NCBI RefSeq assembly: GCF_036625275.1
Contig: NZ_JAZKUD010000004.1
Span: 1 to 64,000, forward strand
DNA from: Accumulibacter sp036625275
GTDB taxonomy: Bacteria > Pseudomonadota > Gammaproteobacteria > Burkholderiales > Rhodocyclaceae
Length of the DNA stretch: 64,000 nt
Reading direction: 5' to 3'
This document shows positions 42,150-51,710 of the stretch, one piece after another (the stretch's first letter is position 1; each line of letters begins with the position of its first letter). Made by a program: the position numbers and the translations under genes. The notes under the pieces were generated by a model, which was not told the DNA's origin, did not search any database, and worked only from the letters and a program-made list of their open reading frames with translations.

Positions 42150-45100
42150 GTGAACTTCCTGTCGAGGCTGCGCGAACGCGCCCAGGCAAGCCTTGCGGTG
42201 CGTCTGGCGCTGTTGATGGGTGCGCTGGCGTCCGCCACCGCGACCTTTCTGGCGGCACTGTCCTTCGTGGTTTCCCAGCGCCTGATCGCCGAAAACGCCC
42301 GGATTGCCTTTGACTTTCAGACCGAAGTCGTCGCGCGGCAGGTTGAATTCGAGGTTCGGTCGCTCGATCGAATGCTCAAGGCGATGGCCGCCAACGCGTT
42401 CATCAGCAACGGTCTGGTCGATTCCCTGGGCCGTGATCAATACCTGATTCCCTACCTGCGCGATCAGGCCGTTCCCGGCGCTTGGGAGGGCGAGCTGTGG
42501 CTCGTCGATTTCGAGGGCAAGCCGATCGCCGCCAATGCCCCTGACCTGCACTTCGATCACCAGGATTCTAGCGCCCTGGGGGCCGCGCTGGCAGGGGGGC
42601 ATGTCCAGGTGGAGCTGGCCCATCAGGAGCATCTGTTGTTTGTCGCTCCCGTCGTCTTTCCGCCGACGAGAAGCATCGAAGGCGCCGTGGTCGCCGTACT
42701 CAAGTACGGATCGCTCCTCACCGATGCCGGCATGCTGATGGGGCAGGGGAACTGCCTGATGCTGCGGATGGGGGAACGCGAGATACCGATTCCCGCGGGA
42801 TGTCGCCGTGGTTCGGATTTGCCCATGCTCTCCAGGCGTCTGGATCTCCCCGAGAGTTTTCGGCCTCTTCGTGTCGAACTGCAGCTCTACACCGATCACG
42901 GGGCGGTTTCCGTCGCCACGCGCTATCTGATTGCCGGCTACCTGCTGGTCGGCGGAGCCGTCGTGCTGCTGGTTCTACTGATCAGCAGGCGGGTATCGGG
43001 GCGCATCGTTGAGCCGCTGGTACGCCTGAGCGAAACGGCGGACAGCATCGTCAGCCTGCAGCGGCTCGATCTGCGGGCGCCGGAGGCTGGCACCGATGAG
43101 CCTGCGCGCCTGGCCAGGTCGTTCAACAAGATGGTCGAGAGACTCCAGTTCGCACAGGCGCACCTGATCGACGATATCGCCCGGCGGGAGCAGATCGAAG
43201 AAGCGCAGCGCCGGAGCAACCGGCAATTGCGGATGATCAGCGACTGCAATCAGCTCCTGATCCGCAGCTCCGACGAAAGCGAACTGGTCAATACGGTCTG
43301 CCGGATCATCGTTGAAGTCGGTGGCTACCATAGGGCCCATGTGGTTTACTCCGAAGCTGACAAGACCCGTACGCTTCGTCCGGAGGAAGCGCATTCCAAT
43401 CGGGCAGAGGGGCTTCTCGACGAGTGGAACATCGATTCGGCAGACAGTGAGCGCGTGCGTGGAGCCCAGGACACGGCCATTCGCAGTGGTCAACCCTGCG
43501 TGATCCAGGATATGGACAGCGATCCACGCTGCACGCCTGGGTCTGTGGCCGTTGGTGAGCGCGGCTATGCCGCGCTGTGCGCGCTGCCGCTCCTGGTTCA
43601 ATCCAGGACACTCGGCGCCTTGAGCATCTACTCGGCAACTGTGCATGCTTTCGATCGCGATGAAGTCGTTTTGTTGAGCGAACTGGCCGGCGATCTGGCT
43701 TTTGGCATCGCGATGCTGCGCGTGCGGGTCGAGCGTGACCAGGCTGACCAGGCGCTTCGCGAGAGCGAGTTCTTTCTCAGACGATCGCAGGAAGTCGGTG
43801 GCCTGGGTTCCTATTATTTCGACGCACGTACCGGCACCTGGATCAGTTCGGAGAAGCTCGACCAGATCTTCGGTATTGACGATTCCTTCCCGAAGACTGT
43901 CGCGGGCTGGATCGACCTGGTACACCCGGAAGACAGACAGGAGATGATCGAGCATCTTGGCGACCATGTTCTTGCCAGGGGCCATCGCTTCGACCGGCAG
44001 TACCGTATCCTCCGTCACAGCGACGGCCAGGAGCGCTGGGTGCATGGGCTCGGGGAACTCGAATTCGACGAGCACGGTGTGGCGATCAAGATGATCGGCA
44101 CGATCCAGGATATTACCGCGAGCATGCAGGCGGATCGGGCCCTGCTGGAGAGCGAGCAGAAATACCGCGAACTCGTCGAAAACGCCAACATCCTCATCGT
44201 GCGCCTGAACCCGCAGGGGGTGATCACCTTCATCAACGAGTTCGGCCTGAAATTCTTTGGCTACTCGGAGGAAGAACTGCTGGGCCAGCATGTGGTCGGG
44301 ACGATCGTTCCAACGGTGACCGATGACGGGACCGATCTGCGGGCGATCGTCCAGGAACTCGTTCTTGACCCTGAACAGTTCGAACATCGCAGTAACGAGA
44401 ACATGTGCCGTAACGGCAAGCGGGTGTGGGTTGCCTGGACCAACAAGGCGATCTACGATGCTCAAGGCCGGGTGCAGGAAATCTACAGCATCGGATTGGA
44501 CATCACCGAGCGTAGACGCGCCGAGGCAGCACTGCGGGAAAGCGAGGAACGCTTCGCCAAGGCCTTCCACCTGAGCCCGGCGCCGATGGGCATTTCGGAA
44601 ATCGAAAGCAGCCGCTTCATCGACGTCAATGTGAAGTTCGAACGCATGCTGGACTATCGCCGCGAAGAATTGATCGGGCATACGGCCAGGGAACTCGGGG
44701 TCTGGGTCGATCCGGGAGCGCGAGAACGGATGATCGCGCAACTTCGCCAGGATGGCTTTTTCCCGGAAACGCCGATGCGTTTCCGGACCAGAACGGGCAA
44801 CATCCGAGAGGCCCTCTATGCCGCGGAAACCTTTCGTCTTGGCGAGGAAAAGGTTTTGTTGTCACTGATCTTCGATGTGACCGAGCGCAAGCGTGCCGAG
44901 GAGGAGTTGCAGCAGCACCGCGACCACCTCGAGGAGTTGGTCGCCGAGCGTACGGCCGAGTTGCGGCGGGCGATGACGCAACTCGTCCAGTCGGAAAAGC
45001 TGGCAGCACTCGGCCATCTGGTCGCCGGCGTTGCGCACGAACTGAGCACCCCCCTGGGCAACACGCGCCTGGTCGCCAGTCTGTTCGCCGAGCAACTGCG

Positions 45101-45749
45101 CGAATTCGCCGCCGCTTTCGCCAGCGGCACGCTGCGCCGCTCGCAGATGGACGAATTTCTCGACCGGGGTCGCGAAGCCGTCGACCTTCTGGAGCGCAAC
45201 AGCGCTCGCGCCGCTGACCTGATCGGGCACTTCAAGCAGGTCGCAGTGGACCAGAGCAGTGCCCGTCGTCGTTCGTTCGACCTCGGTCAGCTAGTCGAAG
45301 AAATGCTGGTCACCCTGCGGCTGACCTTCAAGCACACGCGGCACCGGATCGAGGTGGACATCCCGGCCGGACTGGTCATGGACAGTTACCCTGGACCGCT
45401 TGAACAGGTCATGGCCAATCTGGTTGCCAACTCGCTGGTACACGGCTTTGTGGGGATCGACGAGGGGCGCATCGAATTGCATGCGCAGGCCCTTGGCGAG
45501 AAGCAATTGCTCATTCGCTATCTTGACAATGGCGTGGGTATTCCCACGGACACGCTCAACCGCATCTTCGAACCGTTCTTTACCACCCGCCTGGGGCAGG
45601 GCGGCAGCGGTCTGGGCTTGTACATCGTCTATAATCTGGTGACCGGCGTTCTCGGCGGCACGATCGAGGTGGCCAGTTCACCCGGTCACGGGGTCGGCAT
45701 CACCCTGACGTTGCCTCGATCCGCCCAGGATCATTCGGTGCCTTCATGA
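42150..45749 (+). CDS. Large multi-PAS/GAF sensor histidine kinase
   Basis: 1199 residues from a GTG at 42150. Two membrane helices (about 15-50 and 257-282) enclose a Cache-like periplasmic sensor. After it come HAMP (to about 335), GAF (365-515), three PAS/PAC domains (525-905, each ending in a DITxxxRAE-type segment), a coiled coil, HisKA with His963 (AGVAHELSTPLG), and a HATPase domain (DNGVGIP, FFTTRLGQGGSGLGLYI). It lacks a receiver domain, and no response regulator is adjacent. The binding protein before it is a likely ligand presenter. The phospho-acceptor partner is unknown; the regulator at 48656 is the nearest candidate. Confidence 0.92.
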   Translation: MNFLSRLRERAQASLAVRLALLMGALASATATFLAALSFVVSQRLIAENARIAFDFQTEVVARQVEFEVRSLDRMLKAMAANAFISNGLVDSLGRDQYLIPYLRDQAVPGAWEGELWLVDFEGKPIAANAPDLHFDHQDSSALGAALAGGHVQVELAHQEHLLFVAPVVFPPTRSIEGAVVAVLKYGSLLTDAGMLMGQGNCLMLRMGEREIPIPAGCRRGSDLPMLSRRLDLPESFRPLRVELQLYTDHGAVSVATRYLIAGYLLVGGAVVLLVLLISRRVSGRIVEPLVRLSETADSIVSLQRLDLRAPEAGTDEPARLARSFNKMVERLQFAQAHLIDDIARREQIEEAQRRSNRQLRMISDCNQLLIRSSDESELVNTVCRIIVEVGGYHRAHVVYSEADKTRTLRPEEAHSNRAEGLLDEWNIDSADSERVRGAQDTAIRSGQPCVIQDMDSDPRCTPGSVAVGERGYAALCALPLLVQSRTLGALSIYSATVHAFDRDEVVLLSELAGDLAFGIAMLRVRVERDQADQALRESEFFLRRSQEVGGLGSYYFDARTGTWISSEKLDQIFGIDDSFPKTVAGWIDLVHPEDRQEMIEHLGDHVLARGHRFDRQYRILRHSDGQERWVHGLGELEFDEHGVAIKMIGTIQDITASMQADRALLESEQKYRELVENANILIVRLNPQGVITFINEFGLKFFGYSEEELLGQHVVGTIVPTVTDDGTDLRAIVQELVLDPEQFEHRSNENMCRNGKRVWVAWTNKAIYDAQGRVQEIYSIGLDITERRRAEAALRESEERFAKAFHLSPAPMGISEIESSRFIDVNVKFERMLDYRREELIGHTARELGVWVDPGARERMIAQLRQDGFFPETPMRFRTRTGNIREALYAAETFRLGEEKVLLSLIFDVTERKRAEEELQQHRDHLEELVAERTAELRRAMTQLVQSEKLAALGHLVAGVAHELSTPLGNTRLVASLFAEQLREFAAAFASGTLRRSQMDEFLDRGREAVDLLERNSARAADLIGHFKQVAVDQSSARRRSFDLGQLVEEMLVTLRLTFKHTRHRIEVDIPAGLVMDSYPGPLEQVMANLVANSLVHGFVGIDEGRIELHAQALGEKQLLIRYLDNGVGIPTDTLNRIFEPFFTTRLGQGGSGLGLYIVYNLVTGVLGGTIEVASSPGHGVGITLTLPRSAQDHSVPS

Positions 45750-45810
45750 GTCGCTGACACGACTTTCGCAGCTCCGACCCTCCCTGTTCGTCTGTGAGAG
45801 CGAAGGGTGC

Positions 45811-45918
45811 GAATGAAAGTGTTGGCCGAAGTCCTGGGTTCGATGGAGAGGCGTTGACATCGGTGATCGCCCCCGCGAGGGAGGAGGGGCTTATCGGTAC
45901 CTCCCAACACTTTCATTC
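45811..45918. repeat. Intergenic inverted-repeat element
   Basis: GAATGAAAGTGTTGG (45811-45825) and its exact complement (45904-45918) bound a 108-base segment in the 302-base gap 45750-46051. The inside is GC-rich and has no frame. It looks like a small MITE or a large structured RNA hairpin. A GTCGCTGACACGAC palindrome at 45749-45763 resembles one arm of the dispersed element family. Confidence 0.6.
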
Positions 45919-46051
45919 ACCCCCGAGAGCGAATCCAGAGGTGCTTGCCAGCGGCGCTTTCTGCTAAGCTCGCGAGCCTCGTGGCCGGTCGGGAAGGGAT
46001 GGCTCCCGTGCCGCCCGCCCCATACAGTCAGTGACCTGGTGAACGCCGCCG

Positions 46052-48655
46052 ATGTTCGACAACTTGCGAAGATATACCGCCGCCTATGCTGTGGCCATTG
46101 GTGGCATCCTGATGACCTGTCTGTCCTCGTGGAATGTCCGCCAGGAGTTACAGACCAGCCATTTCAAGGAATTCCAGTGGGCGGCCGGCGACCGCATTCA
46201 GGCCGTACATTCGGTCGTCGACCAGGGGCTCGACGCCCTCCTGGAAATCCGCGGACTGTTCTACGCCGCTCAGGGGATCGACGAGCAGGAGTTCCGGGTC
46301 TTTACCGATTCCATCCTCAAGCGCCGTCCCTACATCCATAGCCTGTTGTGGGCGCCGTTGCTGAACGCATCGCAGCAGGCCCTGCCAGGATCGGCAAGCG
46401 GGACTTCGCCGGCAGGTCCCGCGGCGGCGAATGACCACCAGGGGAGCATCGCCGGGCCACCGCGCGTGCCGGTGCTTCTTGCCGCTGCGCGCACCGAGTC
46501 GGTGGCTGCCCAGGGCGTCGACCTGAACCTGACGGTTGAATTTGCGGCATTGCTGCAGCGGGCCAGGGAAAGTGGCAACATCGCGGTCAGCGGCCGCATT
46601 GACCTCGTGCAGCCGGGCGGGGCGACGGTGCCGGTGATCTACGCAGTGTTGCCAGTCTATTCTCCCGGCCACTCGCGCAGCACTACTGCCACGCCCGGTA
46701 TCCGCCGGCAGGCCGATCCGCTGGGATTCGTGGTGGGCGTCTACGACATCGAAGAACTCGTGCATGTTGCCATCAATCTGCTTGAGCCGCGTGGGGTCGA
46801 GGTTCTGGTGCGTGATGATTCGGCTGGCGGTGACAGACAGTTCCTGCACTTCTACGCCAGCCGGCTGGAGCCGCGTGCCACGGCCACCGTCAGCGGTCGG
46901 ATGCCGGTGTATGACGAGGATCAGCCACGCATGGAGGTCAGGATTCCCGTCGGCGACCGTCACTGGTCGATCATCTGCGTTGCCACCCATACTTTTCGGA
47001 GCGCCGAAGCATTCACCGAGGCGCACTGGTCGGTTCTCGTCGGCGGCTTCCTGTTCACCGCGCTGCTCACTTTCTACCTGGTGCGCAGCCGTCGCGAACT
47101 GGAGAATCGAATCCAGTTGACGCTGACCATCTATGAGCGCGAGGAACTGTTTCGCCAGTTGGCCGAAACCGTCGATGTCGTCTTCTGGGCGATCAATGCC
47201 GAAGCGACACGGATCGAATATATGGGCCCGGCTTTCAGACAGCTCACCGGTCGCGAAGCCATGCCCGACAGCCTCGCCGGGGCCGCGCCGTCGCTGCTGC
47301 TCGACGTCTTTGTGTCCGAAGACCGGCGCACTCTGGTTCAGGCGATCAGCCAGTTGCAGGCCGAGGGCGGGCGTTTTACCGTGGTTCTGCCGGTCTTGCG
47401 TGGCGAACAGGACTTGCGCTGGCTGCGGGTCTGCGGCTTCCCGGTACGCGAGACGGGCCGTCCGCTGAGCCGCATCGTCGGCTTTCTCGAGGACATTACC
47501 GAGCACAAGCTGGCCGAGGATGCGCTGCGCGATTCGGAAGCCAGGTTGCGTACGCTGTTCAATCATTCGCCGGACCTGATCTTTACGGTCGATGGCGAGG
47601 CCAGAATCCTGCTTACCAACCGGCCACTGCCGTATCCGGTCGGCGGAGTCGGCGAGAAACGATCGGAACTGATCCTTCCTGCGGAGGTTCGCGAGGGGTA
47701 TCTCGACAAACTGCGGCAGGTGTTCAGGAGCGGACGCATCGAGCATTTCCAGTACAACTCGAGTGATGCCACCTGGTGGGAAATCCGCATGGTGCCGATC
47801 AGTTCGGCGAATGTGGTGACGACGGTGATGGCGGCGATGGTGGTGATTACCGACATCACCGAGAACCGCAAGCTGCAGTGGCAGGCGATCCGCAGCGCTC
47901 GCCTGGCCTCTCTCGGCGTGCTCTCGGCGGGCATCGCCCACGAAATCAACAACCCCAATCATGCCATTCTGGCAAACGCGCCCCTGTTGGCCCGCATCTG
48001 GCAGGATGCCCTGCCGATCCTCAACGAGTATGAACAGGAGCAGGGCAGTTTCCTGCTTGCCGGCTTGAGTTTCGAGCAGGCACGGCAGACCATTTCGCGG
48101 GGGATGCGTGACATTGGCGAAAACGCCAAACGGATTCAGAAGATCGTCGATAATCTGAAGCATCTCGGGAAACAGGACCGCGGGGACATGAACGAGCTTG
48201 CCGACGTCGGCAAGATCCTGCAGGCTGTGGTGACTCTGCTCGATACCCGCATCCACAAGCATACCGATGCCTTTACGCTGGACTTGCCGGCAGCGTTGCC
48301 AATGGTCAAGGGCAATGTGCAGCAGCTCGAACAGGTGTTCATCAACGTCATTGTCAACGCCCTTGAGTCCTTGCCCGATCGCAGTCGCTCGGTCAAGGTT
48401 TCGGCACGGGCGGATCGGGCCGGAAACCGGCTGATCGTCCAGGTCGAGGATCAGGGAAAAGGCATCGCCGAGGAGGTCATGGCGCAGATTGGTGAGCCCT
48501 TTTTCACCACCAAGGCCGAAAGTGGTGGCACCGGTCTGGGCCTGTCGATTTCGTCGTCGATTGTCGAAAAACACGGCGGCGTGCTGCGTTTCGAAACCAA
48601 CCCCCATCCTGGCACCACAGTCAGCATCGACCTGCCGATCAGCACGGAGGAGTGA
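46052..48655 (+). CDS. CHASE/PAS sensor histidine kinase
   Basis: 867 residues. The N-terminal helix (YAVAIGGILMTCLSSWNV) is followed by a CHASE domain (VVDQGLDALLEIRGLFYAAQ, then a YDIEELVHVAINLL region), a second helix near 325-345 and two PAS domains (360-490 and 500-620). HisKA has His630 (AGIAHEINNPNH), as in NtrB-type kinases, and HATPase has GKGIAEEVMAQIGEPFFTTK and GTGLGLSI. Its stop is directly followed by the start of the NtrC-type regulator (TGAATG), so they form one two-component pair. The CHASE ligand is unknown. Confidence 0.93.
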   Translation: MFDNLRRYTAAYAVAIGGILMTCLSSWNVRQELQTSHFKEFQWAAGDRIQAVHSVVDQGLDALLEIRGLFYAAQGIDEQEFRVFTDSILKRRPYIHSLLWAPLLNASQQALPGSASGTSPAGPAAANDHQGSIAGPPRVPVLLAAARTESVAAQGVDLNLTVEFAALLQRARESGNIAVSGRIDLVQPGGATVPVIYAVLPVYSPGHSRSTTATPGIRRQADPLGFVVGVYDIEELVHVAINLLEPRGVEVLVRDDSAGGDRQFLHFYASRLEPRATATVSGRMPVYDEDQPRMEVRIPVGDRHWSIICVATHTFRSAEAFTEAHWSVLVGGFLFTALLTFYLVRSRRELENRIQLTLTIYEREELFRQLAETVDVVFWAINAEATRIEYMGPAFRQLTGREAMPDSLAGAAPSLLLDVFVSEDRRTLVQAISQLQAEGGRFTVVLPVLRGEQDLRWLRVCGFPVRETGRPLSRIVGFLEDITEHKLAEDALRDSEARLRTLFNHSPDLIFTVDGEARILLTNRPLPYPVGGVGEKRSELILPAEVREGYLDKLRQVFRSGRIEHFQYNSSDATWWEIRMVPISSANVVTTVMAAMVVITDITENRKLQWQAIRSARLASLGVLSAGIAHEINNPNHAILANAPLLARIWQDALPILNEYEQEQGSFLLAGLSFEQARQTISRGMRDIGENAKRIQKIVDNLKHLGKQDRGDMNELADVGKILQAVVTLLDTRIHKHTDAFTLDLPAALPMVKGNVQQLEQVFINVIVNALESLPDRSRSVKVSARADRAGNRLIVQVEDQGKGIAEEVMAQIGEPFFTTKAESGGTGLGLSISSSIVEKHGGVLRFETNPHPGTTVSIDLPISTEE

Positions 48656-50086
48656 ATGAAGGAAAAGTCCTTTGCCAGCCTGCCCGTTTTCCTCGTCGAT
48701 GACGAGGAGTCGGTCCTGCACGCCAGTGCGGCCGTATTGCACAGTGCCGGCGTTGCCCACATCCAGATGGTCAGCGACAGCCGGGAACTGCTGTCGATGC
48801 TCGAGCAGCAACCGGCCAGCGCCGTGCTGCTCGACCTGATGATGCCGCATCTCAGCGGCACCAAGCTGCTGCCGGACATCGTCCACCTCTACCCGGAAGT
48901 GCCGGTGATCGTCATGACCGCCGCCCAGGATGTCGAAACCGCCGTGCGCAGCATGAAGGAAGGGGCCTTCGACTACCTCGTCAAGCCGGTCGAGGAAAGT
49001 CGCCTGGTGGCGAGCGTTCGCCATGCCCTGGAAGTGCACTCGCTGCGGCGGCAGATGGGCGTGCTGAAGCGCTACCTCCTGTCGGACTGCCTGCAGAACA
49101 ACGAGGCCTTTGCCGGCATCATCACCCACAGCCGCAAGATGCGGGCGCTCTTTCAATACCTCGAAGCGGTGGCTGTGTCTGCCGAGCCGGTGCTGATCTC
49201 CGGCGAGACCGGCGCCGGCAAGGAGATGTTTGCGCAAGCCTTGCACAAGCTCAGCGGCCTGAGCGGGCAGTTCGTCCAGGTCAATGTCGCCGGCCTCGAC
49301 GACACGCTCTTTTCGGATACCCTGTTCGGCCACAAGAAAGGCGCTTTCACCGGAGCCGATCAGTCGCGGCCAGGGTTGATTGCCCAGGCTGCCGGTGGCA
49401 CGCTGTTCCTCGACGAGATCGGCGACCTGTCGATGGCCTCGCAGGTCAAACTGCTGCGCCTGCTGCAGGAGCACATGTATTTCCCGCTGGGATCGGATGT
49501 CGCCCGCCCCAGTGACGCACGCGTCGTCTGTGCGACCAACTGCAAGCTGGCGCAGATGATGCGCCAGAACCACTTTCGCTCGGACCTCTTCTTCCGGTTG
49601 TCGGTGCACCAGATCGAGGTGCCGCCACTACGCCAGCACAAGGAAGACATCCCGCTGTTGTTGCAGCACTTTCTCGACGAGGCGGCGGCGGCGATCCACA
49701 AGCCCGCGCCGGAGCCATCGAACGAACTCCTCACCCTGCTCGCCAACTATCATTTTCCCGGCAACGTGCGCGAACTGCGAGCCATGGTTTTCAACGCCAT
49801 GGCCCTGCATCGCGGGGGGACGGTGCTGGCCATGGACAGCTTCCGCCAGGCGATCCAGAAACAGCAGAAGACGGGCGCCGACGATCCGGCGGTGGACCCG
49901 TCCGACGGCCTGCCGATCCTGATTCCGGGACGCTTTCCCACGCTCGAAGAAGTCGAAGAGGCGATGGTCAGGGAAGCGCTCAAACGCGCCAAGGGCAATC
50001 AGGGTGTCGCTGCGACGCTGCTCGGGCTGTCACGTCCGGCGCTCAACCGACGGCTCGCACGGCGCGCACTGCCCCCCGAATCCTGA
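48656..50086 (+). CDS. Sigma-54-dependent (NtrC-family) response regulator
   Basis: 476 residues. The receiver has the acid pair in LVDDEE and phospho-acceptor Asp60 (LLDLMMPHLSG), with conserved Lys in YLVKPVEE. The AAA+ activator domain has Walker A GETGAGKE, the sigma-54-contacting loop GAFTGA and GGTLFLDEIGDL. A Fis-type helix-turn-helix ends the protein (QGVAATLLGLSRPALNRRL). It is phosphorylated by the preceding kinase and drives sigma-54 promoters. A matching -24/-12 element lies 242 bases downstream, in front of a phosphate transporter gene. Confidence 0.95.
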   Translation: MKEKSFASLPVFLVDDEESVLHASAAVLHSAGVAHIQMVSDSRELLSMLEQQPASAVLLDLMMPHLSGTKLLPDIVHLYPEVPVIVMTAAQDVETAVRSMKEGAFDYLVKPVEESRLVASVRHALEVHSLRRQMGVLKRYLLSDCLQNNEAFAGIITHSRKMRALFQYLEAVAVSAEPVLISGETGAGKEMFAQALHKLSGLSGQFVQVNVAGLDDTLFSDTLFGHKKGAFTGADQSRPGLIAQAAGGTLFLDEIGDLSMASQVKLLRLLQEHMYFPLGSDVARPSDARVVCATNCKLAQMMRQNHFRSDLFFRLSVHQIEVPPLRQHKEDIPLLLQHFLDEAAAAIHKPAPEPSNELLTLLANYHFPGNVRELRAMVFNAMALHRGGTVLAMDSFRQAIQKQQKTGADDPAVDPSDGLPILIPGRFPTLEEVEEAMVREALKRAKGNQGVAATLLGLSRPALNRRLARRALPPES

Positions 50087-50327
50087 AGCCGCCCAATCTG
50101 CGGCTGACCCAGCCAGGGCGCAGCATTCCGGATGCTTTCGGGGTGTTCCCTTTCGACACCTTGAAAGATCCTGTGAACTGGATTTAGTCCATTGATGTAA
50201 ATGAAAAATAAAAATAATTCGCAGGTTTTGCGAGGCGTTTTGTAACACCCCCTGGAGGCGCCGAGTGACTGCCTCTGGCGTTGGCTAACTCCTTGTTTTT
50301 CCAGCTTCCTGTCTGGTCTCCCCGGTT

Positions 50328-50344
50328 TTGGCATGGATAATGCT
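50328..50344 (+). promoter_or_regulatory. Sigma-54-like -24/-12 promoter upstream of pit
   Basis: TTGGCATGGATAATGCT has GG and GC exactly ten bases apart and matches the TTGGCAC-N5-TTGC consensus at most positions. It lies between the sigma-54 activator gene and pit in the 579-base gap 50087-50665. An AT-rich stretch and a TTTTGTAACACCCCC word (50238) upstream could be an activator site. The distance to the pit start (about 320 bases) leaves a long leader. Confidence 0.55.
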
Positions 50345-50402
50345 TACGACACCAAGATGAGCGTCGCTGCGCGCTGACGGTTAATCGGAAAGTCAGGTCT
50401 GC

Positions 50403-50503
50403 GATGCATGAATCGCCTTCTCCTGCAAGCGGGAGAAGGCCGGGGGGGAGGGGAAACGGCCATGACTTCCATGATCGGGAGCGCCTGGAAAAGTCATGAC
50501 CGC
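50403..50503 (+). repeat. Dispersed intergenic hairpin element, copy D
   Basis: A shortened version with the arm CTTCTCCTGCAAGCGGGAGAAG, then GGGGAAACGGCCATGACTTCC and AAAAGTCATGACCG. It sits between the sigma-54-like promoter and the pit start. Confidence 0.85.
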
Positions 50504-50665
50504 GAGTCGTTCCCGGCGATCACTGCAGCCCTTCATCCATGCCAGGAGAATCGACCGCACGCGAATACGGATACCTTGCCCGCCGGATGCCATCTGCGCA
50601 CTTTGCAGCACCCGGATGTCTGACCACCGCATCTCAACCCACGACCACCACCACAGGGCCGCTTC

Positions 50666-51706
50666 ATGAGTACATTACTGATTCTGACGATTTTCACCGT
50701 CGCCATCGTCCTCTTCTTCGACTATACCAACGGTTTTCACGACGCGGCCAACATCGTGGCGACGATCATCGCGTCGCGAGCGATGACGCCCGTGCAGGCC
50801 GTGATCATCGTCGGTACGTTCGAGTTTCTTGGCCCGCTGCTGGGCGGGACGGCGGTCGCCAATACCATCGGCAAGTTCGTCACCCTGGGCGACGTTCAGG
50901 CGGTTCTCTCGCTGGCGATCCTGATCAGCGGTCTGATGGGCGCCATCGTCTGGAACCTCGCGACCTGGTATTTCGGCATTCCATCGTCCTCGTCGCACGC
51001 GCTGGTCGGCGGACTGATCGGCGCCGTCGTCGTTTCCGCCGGCATGGACAATGTCGTCTGGGGTTTCTCGCAACTGATGCACGGCCAGTTGACCGGCATC
51101 ATGAAGGTTCTGGCCAGCCTGATCCTGTCGCCGATCATCGGATTCTGGGCGGGTTTCCTGATGTTGCGCCTGCTGAACATCCTGCTGTTCACGGCCACCC
51201 CTTCGGCGAATACCGGTCTGCGTTACGCGCAGTTCATCACCGCCGCCGGCCTCGCCTTCTCGCACGGCGCCAACGACGCGCAGAAGAGCATGGGCATGCT
51301 GACCCTGGCGTTACTGCTGGGCGGCTTCATCCCGACCTTTGAAGTGCCCTTCTGGGTGATGCTGGCCTGCGCCATCGCGATTACCCTGGGCATTCTCTCG
51401 GGCGGCTGGCGGATCGTTCGCACCCTCGGCTTCGCGATTTACCGCGTCCGTCCGATTCATGCACTCAGTTCGCAACTGACCTCGGCGGCGGTCATCCTCA
51501 CCGCTTCGGTGATCGGTGCGCCGGTGTCGACCACCCACGTCGTCGCGACTTCGATCATGGGCATCGGTTCCTCGGAACGGCCGAAAGCCGTACGCTGGAA
51601 AAAGGCCAAGGACATTGCCATCACCTGGGTCATCACCATCCCCGGTTCGGCACTGGTTGCCATTCAGACATTCGCTCTCGTCAATCTCTTCATCGGAAAG
51701 GTCTAA
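50666..51706 (+). CDS. PIT-family inorganic phosphate transporter (intact copy)
   Basis: 346 residues with about ten membrane helices. The two PIT signature repeats are FDYTNGFHDAANIVATIIAS near the N-terminus and FSHGANDAQKSMGMLTLALL near residue 200. PIT carriers move metal-phosphate with protons; in polyphosphate-accumulating bacteria they are proposed to work in uptake and in efflux. The next gene is a DUF47 (PhoU-like) protein, the usual PIT partner, 4 bases away. A second very similar pit-DUF47 pair follows, but that pit is frameshifted. Confidence 0.95.
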   Translation: MSTLLILTIFTVAIVLFFDYTNGFHDAANIVATIIASRAMTPVQAVIIVGTFEFLGPLLGGTAVANTIGKFVTLGDVQAVLSLAILISGLMGAIVWNLATWYFGIPSSSSHALVGGLIGAVVVSAGMDNVVWGFSQLMHGQLTGIMKVLASLILSPIIGFWAGFLMLRLLNILLFTATPSANTGLRYAQFITAAGLAFSHGANDAQKSMGMLTLALLLGGFIPTFEVPFWVMLACAIAITLGILSGGWRIVRTLGFAIYRVRPIHALSSQLTSAAVILTASVIGAPVSTTHVVATSIMGIGSSERPKAVRWKKAKDIAITWVITIPGSALVAIQTFALVNLFIGKV

Positions 51707-51710
51707 TCTC

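Noticed and set aside
46148..49609. A 1153-codon open frame on the minus strand opposite the CHASE kinase and the NtrC-type regulator
   Set aside because: It is the antisense shadow of two genes with clear domains; its translation has no recognisable domain and the GC-rich codon pattern explains the lack of stops.
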